A DNA stretch of 64,000 nucleotides, from the NCBI RefSeq assembly GCF_036785885.1, contig NC_092320.1, positions 19,779,557 to 19,843,556 of the forward strand. Reading direction: 5' to 3'. This document shows positions 55,211 to 64,000 of this stretch, piece by piece (the first letter of the stretch is position 1; every line of letters begins with the position of its first letter). Source of the DNA: Coffea arabica (lineage: Eukaryota > Streptophyta > Magnoliopsida > Gentianales > Rubiaceae). Position numbers and translations under genes: made by a program. The notes under the pieces are model-generated. The model saw nothing but the letters and a program-made list of their open reading frames with translations, made no database searches and was not told the DNA's origin.

Positions 55211-58200
55211 CTAAAACTCAGGAAACTGATTCTCAACGAAGGTCTTATCCTCCCATGAACCTTCATCATAACTCAAGTGGTTCCATTTGATTAAGAACTA
55301 GATGATAGGCCTTTCTTCACGCATGATGACCCTTCGCTTCAAAATAGCCTCTGGCTTCAGTAGACATTGATCACGTTCGTCCAACTCAGGTAACTTAGAA
55401 GAGCTGCATTGTAGTGGTCCAAGCTTCTTTTTCAACAGAGAGACATGGAACACAGGGTGAATTCTTGCATCTGCTGGTAGTTTAAGCTTATATGCTACTA
55501 CTCCTACTTTCTCCTTTACCTGGAATGGACCATAATATTTTGCTATCAGTTTGAGACATTTCCTCACAGCTACTGTCTGCTGTCTATAAGGTTGCAGCTT
55601 CAAGAACACCCAATCTCCCTTAGAAAAGCTCCTCTTCGTTCTGTGCTGATCCGCATAATGTTTCATCCTCTGTTGAGCCTTTGCTAGATATTCCTTTATG
55701 CAACCTGAAATTCTACTTCTCTCTTGGATCATATCAGACACTGTAGGCACTACTGAGTCCAAATAAGGCCCTAGTGGTAGTGGTGTAGGTTTGTATCCAA
55801 AAAGGGCTTCAAAAGATGTCATGTTCAGGCTAGAATGGTAAGTGGAGTTGTACCACCATTCTGCTAGTGAGAGCCATTTACTCCACTGTGAAGGAAGTGC
55901 ACCAGTCATGCATCTCAAATAGCTTTCTACACATTGATTTAACCTTTCACTTTGAACGTCAGTTTAGGGGTGATAGGATGAAGAATAGTATAGCTCCACT
56001 CCCACTAACTTAAAAATCTTCTTCCAGAACACACTAGTGAACACTCTATCTCTATCAGTGATGATAGACTCTGGTAACTCATGCATCCTGTAGATATGGT
56101 CTAGGAAATTCTGAGCAACCATCTTAGTTGTGAAAGGATGAGTATGCCTGATGAAGTGTCCAAACTTGGTGAACCAGTCAATCACCACCAGAATAGTGTC
56201 ATACCCCTGAGACTTAGGTAGTTTTTCAATAAAATCCATAGTGATGTGAAGCCATGCTTGCTTAGGCACAGGAATTGGCTGCAACAATCCAAGATAAGGA
56301 ACATGCTCAGCTTTATTCTTTTGACAAATGCCACAGTTTTGTACATAGGCTATCACATCTTGTTTCATCCTAGGCCAATAAAACAGGGACTTGAGCTTCT
56401 GCCAGCAGTTCTTTTGACCTGAATGCCCCCTATGGCTGAGTCATGTAAGGTCTGAATCAACTGGCCTCTGATGTTGTTGGCACCCGCCTACATAGATCTC
56501 CCCCTGGTACTTTAGAATTCCATCCAGCAAGCTGTAGTCAACATGTGAACTGGGGTCTAAGATTAGTTGGCTCATGATATCCTAGCATTGTGAATTACCT
56601 TCAGAGCTCTTCTGCAACTCCTCCATCCAGCCAAGCTTAACAGAGATGATAGCTAAGCAGGATCCAAACTCTTTTTGGTGTACAGATTCATATCTCCTGG
56701 ATAAGGCATCTGCCACTTGGTTGTCAGATCCTTTCTTATATTGTATCTTATAATCCAATCCCAAGAGCTTAGTCATCCACTTATGTTGAATAGCAGTGTT
56801 TAACTTCTGGTCCAAGGGGTACTTAAGTGACCGGTGATTTATTCTTATAATAAAGTGATTCCCCACTAGATAATGCCTCTATTTGGTGACAGCCAATACT
56901 AAGGCTAAGAGCTCCTTTTCATAAACTGAGAGCCCCAAGTTCTTAACTGAAAGTGTCTTACTCAGAAAGGCAATGGGGTGGCCTTCTTGTATTAAGACAG
57001 CCCCAATTCCTCTCCCACTAGCATCTGTCTCTACAACGAAGGGCTTTTTAAAATCTGGTAACTGAAGGACTGGTGCTGAGCACATCAACTTTTTTAAGTG
57101 TTCAAAGGAATCCTGAGCTTGACTGTTCCATCTGAAACTGTGTTTCTTCAACAACTCAGTGAGTGGCTTACACACAAGACCATAGTGTTTGACAAATCTT
57201 CTATAGTAACCTGTAAGCCCAAGAAAACCCCTCAGTTCCTTTACTGACTGAGGCACAGGCCATTGGAGGATGCTACTGACTTTTGAATAGTCCATGCTGA
57301 CACCCTTATCTATAATGGTATGCCCCAGGTAGTCAACTTTCTTCTGAGCAAAGGCACACTTAGATTTCTTCACATAGAGCTGATGCTTTCTCAGAACCTT
57401 AAATACAATCCTTAAGTGTTGGACATGAGCATTCATAGTAGGATTATACACTAGAATGTCATCAAAAAAGACCAATACAAACCGCCTTAGATATGGTTGA
57501 AACACCTGGAATGTTGACTGGAATGTTGCTGGTGCATTAGTGAGTCTAAAAGGCATAACCAGGAACTCAAAATGTCCACAGTGAGTCTGAAAAGCTGTCT
57601 TGAAGGTGTCTTACTGCTTAACTCTGATCTGATGGTATCCTGCTGTGAGATCCAATTTTGTTTTATAGACAGAACCAGCTAGCTCATCCAGCAATTCATC
57701 TACATTAGGTATTGGAAACCTTTCCTTGATGGTCATTTCATTCAATTTTCTGTAATCTATACAAAAACGCCAAGTTCCCTCTTTCTTCTTAACTAACAAC
57801 ACAGGAGAGGCAAAAAGGTTGTTACAGTACTTAACTATACCCTTTTGAAGCATTTCTGCCACCTGTTTCTCTATTTCCTCCTTGGGATAGTGAGGATACC
57901 TGTAGGGCTTTAGTTTGAAAGGATGTGCCTCTGGTTTGAGGTGAATTTCATGATCAACACTTCTGCTAGGGGGTAGGGAGCTTGGAGTTTGGAACACATC
58001 ATCATAGTCCCGAAGCAACTCTATGACTTCCTGTAATATAGTTTCTGCCCCTTCTTCTGTTTTACTCTTACAGTTCAATGTCATGCACATTTGCCTCTTG
58101 TACTCGATGAATATCCTCAAATCCTTCCCTCTAATTAAATCCATATCACAGTCCTCTGCTTGTCCATGCAAGTGAATCTCATTTCCTTCATTATGTAGGG

Positions 58201-61200
58201 ATATCCTGAGCTGTTGAAAGTCAAATGTGATAGGGTTGAAGTGTGTCATTCAGTCTACCCCCAATATGATATCCCATCCTTCCAATTCCATCACCTTTAA
58301 ATCGAATCTGAAACTATGTTGGTTGATTTTCCATTGCACATTAGGGCAGATAGCATTGCTGGTCACAGTGGTTCCATTTCCCATAATGACAGAGAATGGC
58401 TGCTTAACCCATTTGTAATCAATATCCATCCCAATTACCATTTCACTGTTAATATAACTGTCTGAGCTTCTAGCGTCTACCAGTATAAAAACCTTCTCCC
58501 CGTCTAGAATGCCTGTCACTGTAATTATTTTCCTTCTCAGAGATTCAGACAATGCATGTAAGGACAGTTCCATAGTTTGTCCTGGATTTTCTGTCTATTC
58601 ATCCTACTCACCTATTGCATATTCAAAGGCAGCATCCTCCTCATCCTCTAGTATCATACAATTCAGATGTCCTAACTTACACTGGTGGCCTATGCTGTAT
58701 TTTTCACCACACTTGAAACATAGTCCTTTACTTCTCCTGAATTGCAGTTCTTGTGCTGAGATCTTTTCCAGTTCTTTAGTGTCCTCCTGCACTCTGTTAC
58801 TGAACCTAGGAGTCTTAAGAGCATTATTGACAGGGACCTTATAGGTGTTGCTGCCTACAGCAAAGGTATTTTCCCTTGAAAATCCAAATCTATTCTCCCC
58901 AAACTGTTTGGAGTTTTTATTCTGCACTTTGACCGAGTACTTTTGCCACTGAGATAGCTCAAAGACCTTAGTCAATAATCCTCAGAACCTCAAATACAAT
59001 CCTTAAGTGTTGGACATGAGCATTCATAGTAGGATTATACACTAGAATGTCATCAAAAAAGACCAATACAAACCGCCTTAGATATGGTTGAAACCCTGAT
59101 TCATCAGTGACTGGAATGTTGCTGGTGCATTAGCGAGTCTAAAAGGCATAACCAGGAACTCAAAATGTCCACAGTGAGTCTGAAAAGCTGTCTTGAAGGT
59201 GTCTTACTGCTTAACTCTGATCTGATGGTATCCTGCTGTGAAATCCAATTTTGTTTTATAGACAGAACCAGCTAGCTTATCCAGCAATTCATCTACATTA
59301 GGTATTGGAAACCCGTCCTTGATGGTCATTTCATTCAACTTTCTATAATCTATACAAAAATGCCAAGTTCCCTCTTTATTCTTAACTAACAACACAGGAG
59401 AGGCAAAAGGATTGTTACAGTACTTAACTATACCCTTTTGAAGCATTTCTGCCACCTGTTTCTCTATTTCCTCTTTGGGACAGTGAGGATACCTGTAGGG
59501 CTTTAATTTGAAAGGCTGTGCCTCTGGTTTGAGGTGAATTTCATGATCAACACTTCTGCTAGGGGGTAGGGAGCTTGGAGTTTGGAGCACATCATCATAG
59601 TCCCGAAGCAACTCTATGACTTCCTGTGGTATAGTTTCTACCCCTTCTTCTGTTTTACTCTTACAGTTCAATGCCATGCACATTTGCCTCTTGTACTCGA
59701 TGAATATCCTCAGATCCTTCCCTCTAATTAAATCCATATCACAGTCCTCTGCTTGTCCATGCAAGTGAATTTCATTTCCTTCATTATGTAGGGATATCCT
59801 GAGCTGTTGAAAGTAAAATGTGATAGGGTTGAAGTGTGTCATTCAGTCTACCCCCAATATGACATCCCATCCTTCCAATTCCATCACCTTTAAATCGAAT
59901 CCAAAACTATGTTGGTTGATTTTCCATTGCACATTAGGGCAGATAGCATTGCTGGTCACAATGGTTCCATTTCCCATAATGACAGAGAATGGCTGCTTAA
60001 CCCATTTGTAATCAATATCCATCCCAATTACCATTTCACTGTTAATATAACTGTCTGAGCTTCCAGTATCTACCAGTATAAAAACCTTCTCCCCGTCTAG
60101 GATGCCTGTCAGTGTAATTGTTTTCCTTCTCAGAGATTCAGACAATGCATGTAAGAACAGTTCCATAGTTTGTCCTGGATTTCCTGTCTGTTCATCCTGC
60201 TCACCTATTGCATATTCAAAGGCAGCATCCTCCTCATCCTCTAGTAGCATACAATTCACATGTCCTAACTTACACTAGTGGCCTATGCTGTATTTTTCAC
60301 CACTCTTGAAACATAGTCCTTTATTTCTCCTGAATTGCAGTTCTTGTGCTGAGATCTTTTCCAGTTCTTTAGTGTCATCCTGCACTCTGTTACTGAACCT
60401 AGGAGTCTTAAGAGCATTATTGACAGGGACCTTATAGATGTTGCTGCCTACAGCTAAGGTATTTCCCCTTGAAAATCCAAATCTATTCTCCCCAGACTGT
60501 TTGGAGTTTTTATTCTGCACTTTGAGCGAGTACTCTTGCCACTGAAATAGCTCAAAGGCCTCAGTCAATGTAGCAGGTTGCAACATTCTAATCATAGGTT
60601 TGATCTCTTCTTTTAAGCCACTAATGAAGCTAGAAATGAAGTAGTTCTCATCCAAATTCCTGTTCTGAATCAGTATCAATGGTTTCAACTCCTCAAATTC
60701 TTCCTGATATTCTTCTACACTATCTTCCTGTTGTAATTTGTTAAATTCTTCTACCACATCCTTGCAAATACTGTCTGTGAATCTTTTGCATAACAGATCT
60801 CCAAATTCTGTCCAACTCAATCCAGGTTTTTCAAGTTTTATACCTTGGAACCACTTATCAGCCTTTCCATCTAGGTACATCTCTATTATTTCAACCTTCT
60901 GATTATCTAGAATTTGATAGTTCATAAAGTATTTATCACATTTGCGCAACCACTCCCTAGGATTTTCCCCAGTAAACAGCTGCAAGTCTATCTTAAGTGG
61001 ATTAGGAAGCTGATACTTACCCCAATCTCTTTTGCAGGTATTCTGTTGTTCTCCTTCAGGTTGCAATCTCTGATGAGCTGGAGGTGTAGGAAGAATTGGC
61101 GTCTGATCCACCGTAATTCTTTCCTCTCTATCCGCGACCTTGTCCTTTGCAGGAGTCATCCTTTACAGAAGTGCGTTGAACTTCTGATCCAAGGATTTGC

Positions 61201-61393
61201 TGAAATTCTACTCCATTCCTGTCAACAGATTCTCCATTCTCTTATTGTTTTCTTCCAATTCCAATTTCAGATTGTTCTTAAGCTGTTGTTGCTCTGATTG
61301 ATAGGAGAGCAGAGATTCCATCAATTCTTGGAGCTTGACTTCTTGCCTTTTTACTTGTTCTTCCAATGATCTGAATCTCGTACCTTCCGTCAT
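55211..61393 (-). pseudogene. Gag-Pol of chromovirus 2, broken
   Basis: Read on the minus strand: coiled-coil Gag start (61393-61208), stop, Gag (61159-60275) ending at a knuckle with Cys changed to Ser (CFKSGEKYSIGH) and a stop, protease (60259-59843), then 59842-59204 to the start of RT. Then a repeated stretch: knuckle with Cys intact (58975-58604), protease with DARSSDSYI (58573-58250) and RT start (58249-57611). Then RT core with FFDDILVY and RNase H (57556-56879, 56866-56582), integrase core (56368-55964), integrase C-terminus (55918-55298) and a chromodomain interrupted by one stop near 55296. The stop between protease and RT (a Trp codon to TGA, before MTHFNP) and the one after HQIRVKQ occur in both copies of the duplication. 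Clearly non-functional. Confidence 0.92.
57392..60566 (-). repeat. 1.6-kb tandem duplication inside chromovirus 2
   Basis: About 57392-58976 and 58981-60566 are direct repeats covering the zinc knuckle, protease and first third of RT. The junction at about 58977-58981 joins AGTCAAT (as at 60560) to CTCAGAACC (as at 57391). The copies differ by scattered substitutions, so the duplication is not recent. Confidence 0.85.
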
Positions 61394-61419
61394 AGAATCT
61401 GCTCGTACTCCAAGGATCT

Positions 61420-61435
61420 ATGCTCTGATTACCAA
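61420..61435 (-). other. Primer binding site of chromovirus 2
   Basis: On the minus strand, TTGGTAATCAGAGCATAG follows the 5' LTR; it is an initiator-Met tRNA complement with one extra A compared with TGGTATCAGAGC. Confidence 0.65.
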
Positions 61436-61436
61436 T

Positions 61437-61764
61437 TGTTATGCTCTGAGGTAGAAATCATAGAATTTGATAGGTAGATAGTTGAAGATTAAGAGAGAAA
61501 GAATGAGAGAGAGAGAAAGAGAGAGGAAGCAGACGAGAGAGAGTTTGAAGAGAGAGAGAATTGAGAGGGAAACAACTGAATCTGTTATTGCTTAGCTGGC
61601 TGGACATCCGTGGGCCCCACCTTATTACATTCAGTGACTAAGCCACTAACCGCCCTAACTATCATTTGAATGCTATTAATTGGAACGACATCGTTCTATA
61701 ACCAATTCCCCCAAATTGCTGACCCAATTTCCTAAATTCTGACCCAATTACCCGAGGCCTAACA
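61437..61764 (-). repeat. 5' LTR of chromovirus 2
   Basis: 328 bases; partner of 54851-55175 with scattered substitutions and small differences in the GA-rich tract. Confidence 0.9.
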
Positions 61765-61851
61765 TCGAGCTTGGTTCGAGTTAAACTCGAGTATAGCTCG
61801 GCAGTCAAATACTCCGTTCAACTCAGCTCGATTAACAGCTCTACACACATG

Positions 61852-63530
61852 TATCCTATTGATCAATTCACTAAATTCAATTTGCGTGTTTGGATAGAAG
61901 ATTATTTGAGAAATTTATTTAAAATAATTACTGTAATACTTTTCGCAATGTAATGTATGTGAAATAAAAAAATAAATTGAAATGATGCAAGCAAAATTTT
62001 TTTTTTTCAAATCATTCGCATCCAAATTGTTTAGGATGTATTATTTGTGATAATACTTGATTTTATTATTCTTATCATTCATCTATTCATCCTAATTTGC
62101 TTTATCCTTTAAATACCATAACATGATAACATATGATAAAAGTCACATATAATACTCGTTTATTTGCCAAGTACTAGCACTTTCTTTAGAGTATCAGCCA
62201 AAAAATTTTTGAAAAGAAAAGAAAGAAAGAGCTACATCTCCACGAGCAGGCAGCCCAGGCAATCAATCAGCTTCGCAACCATTGGGAAAACCACAGAAAA
62301 AGGCCCAAGCATATCAGAAAATGTTCTCGGGTCCAGTTGAAAACTAGTACTAGCTCAACAAACTCCTCCCTGTCCTATAATTTGTCTATGCAAAATGAGA
62401 TGCAAGATGACCAAACCAATTAAACAAGAAAACTTTTTGGATAATATACAAGCAAATCTCAGCAGACAAACTTTGATATAGTAAGAAGAAAAAAATGACA
62501 TCCAGCCACCAAATATCTAATTTCCATTTCATGGCCAGTCCAGATCTGTTGTGGTAGCTCACATTCTCCAGCATCAAAGTTAATCAATCATCCAACCCTC
62601 CCTGAAGTAAATCATATCGAAGGCATGTACACATACTATGCTCATTAGTAAAGCTTCAAGCATTTATCCTTCTGAGTTCAACTCCAATCTTTGCATTAGC
62701 AATACTTCCTCCCTTGGTCGCTATAATTTAGAGACAAGTTTGAGCAACCATAAGCAGAATACAAAACTGGAAAAGGTATTCATTGAACCAAAGCAGAATA
62801 AAAGAAGGAAAAGAATCCTTATAACTAGTACTACTAACAATAGAAGCTTTGGCTTGGGCCTGCGATTAATAAACAGATTTTATTTGTCCTCTACTTGCAG
62901 TTAAACGTTCTTCCCTATTAAATATCTCAGCTCAGTCATCCTACATAAATAAATGAATCGTTATGATGGGTGCAATCCAAAACTTTAAGCAGCTGGATAC
63001 CTAAAAGGCCTCTTAAACAAGACACAAAGAATGTCAAAGAGCAAAATAAAATATTATTCTCTACATGCTACTATCAAATTTGCTTATCAGCATCAAACTT
63101 AAGCAGTCACTAAAAGCAACAGTAGGCAAAGAGCAGATATTGGGTCAATACAGACAATGGTACTACAGCACGTTCTAACACTGCGGTAAACTTTGCATTT
63201 AGATCATCGTCAATATCGGATCAGTGAATGTTTCGTTGTCAAAATTGCCCAACTGCCAGCTCCAGTATGTTTGCTTCCATAATATCTGTATGTTCTGAAA
63301 ACAACAAGTATTCGAAAGTAAAAGGACAACTGTCAACGAAAGGACACATGTCAAGTCATTAGCACAACATAGCAATTTTATGAAGCTTAGATAAGTTAAA
63401 ATACGAGTACGCTTATGCTAAATACAAGTCATTAGCACTCAGGCAAAGAATACTCAAATAAGTGGCTCTCCAGTTTAGTGAAAGAAAGTGAATTCCACAG
63501 TATGAGGACTCTCATCCGCAACTCCAGCTT
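61852..63530. repeat. Block X2, distal part
   Basis: Close copy of 41344-43001, without the copia-like element. Contains an extra segment near 62990-63012 (AGCTGGATACCTAAAAGGCC) that resembles block V and is absent from X1. No gene seen; frames at 62386-62577 and 62638-62904 have no recognisable product. Confidence 0.6.
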
Positions 63531-64000
63531 ATGTGTCACTTAATTTGATTACTTTCCAACTGCCAAGTGAACAATGTCTGCATATGAAGATAAATTAAGT
63601 TGCAATTCAACAACCCCACATGCCAATTACGTGGACAAGCAATCATATATAAAGTAAGCATCTATAAAGTGATTCAAACGGCCAATGTAAACCTTCGAGA
63701 AAGTTGAAAATTAGGAATAAAAATTTGAGAAACTGCGGAGAGAGGAATGATTAAAGTGTACAATCCATGAATAGCATTGAAAACAGGCAAGTAGCCACTC
63801 TTTCATCTGATAGTGATGAGATAGCTTCAACACATCGTCCCTTATCACCCTGCAAGTATTAAATCATCAAATCTCTAGAATATGCGAAAAAATTGCTCCT
63901 CCAAGGACTGTTGATAAACTTTTTGAAAACTAAAATGGACAGATACTGACAATAAGATCAGCTGCGAATCTACATCATGTACCTTTGGATGATTACACAT
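63531..64000. repeat. Block W at right window edge
   Basis: W sequence ending in the TTTGGATGATTA landmark that in every complete module lies 55-70 bases before the stop codon of a PPR gene. The window ends there, so a further minus-strand PPR gene or its remnant is expected just beyond. Confidence 0.7.

Larger units (their letters stand above)
54851..61764 (-). mobile_element. Decayed chromovirus 2 (Ty3/gypsy)
   Basis: 6914-bp element on the minus strand with 325- and 328-bp LTRs (54851-55175, 61437-61764), TGTTATGCTCTGAG start, GGCCTAACA end and a TCGAG target duplication (54846-54850, 61765-61769). The LTRs differ at roughly 5 percent of positions by eye. Gag begins MTEGTR like chromovirus 1, and the knuckle has the same CX2CX7HXC spacing, so the two are related families. 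The interior has several stop codons and a 1.6-kb tandem duplication; it cannot make its own polyprotein. Confidence 0.92.
54426..61843. mobile_element. hAT-type MITE split by a retrotransposon
   Basis: Orthologous in position to the hAT element at 40859-41343. Its pieces are 54426-54850 and 61765-61843, ends TAGAGCTGTTAA, with a perfect 8-bp duplication CACACATG (54418-54425, 61844-61851). The chromovirus at 54851-61764 inserted into its GAGCTCGAG-rich subterminal region after the block was duplicated. Confidence 0.88.

Noticed and set aside
1-64000. CRISPR arrays, bacterial operons, phage, rRNA or functional tRNA genes
   Set aside because: The direct repeats are plant segmental duplications and LTRs; no spaced short-repeat array, operon-like gene spacing, or cloverleaf-forming tRNA was seen.

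Overview
The window is plant nuclear DNA, most likely from a eudicot; the species is not identifiable from sequence alone. It has long intronless P-class pentatricopeptide-repeat (PPR) genes of the Restorer-of-fertility-like (RFL) type, chromovirus LTR retrotransposons, PIF/Harbinger, hAT and Mutator-like elements, tRNA-derived SINEs, AT-rich spacers, and no bacterial operon features.

The backbone is a tandem array of diverged modules with all PPR genes on the minus strand. A module, left to right, is: block V (3' flank of a lost PPR lineage, with a 78-79 codon conserved ORF), F (an 80-codon PPR C-terminal relic), block W (3' flank of the full PPR), a full PPR gene, and block U (its 5' flank). 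Full-length loci are A (1828-3763, two frameshifts), B (12232-14160, intact, 642 aa), C (19978-21906, intact, 642 aa), D (32840-34760, one frameshift) and E (51903-53825, intact, 640 aa). A sixth locus is a ghost: at about 45177 block W joins block U directly and the PPR gene is missing. The right edge is block W again, so another PPR gene probably begins beyond base 64000. A and B are close sisters, as are D and E; C lies between.

The three intact proteins should be mitochondrial RNA-binding proteins of 15 PPR motifs. The paralogs are almost identical except at the two residues per motif that set base preference (5th and last), so they should bind different transcripts. This is the RFL signature of an arms race with mitochondrial CMS genes.

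Mobile DNA fills the rest. 3764-7112, 21907-26068 and 45187-48549 (U) each carry a Mutator-like element with 9-bp target duplications. 7704-11217 and 26072-29680 are PIF/Harbinger elements carrying what looks like an exon of organellar aspartyl-tRNA synthetase; the second also hosts a nested 519-bp hAT MITE. 34809-40157 is a structurally intact Reina-like chromovirus with apparently identical LTRs, 48 bp upstream of the PPR D start codon. 40163-45176 and 53866-64000 are duplicated copies of another flank (X) sharing a hAT element. In the left copy it is accompanied by a SINE and a copia-like non-autonomous LTR element (43007-44818). In the right copy it is split by a decayed chromovirus (54851-61764) with a 1.6-kb internal duplication. 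Empty sites in sister modules verify most insertions and give a relative timeline.
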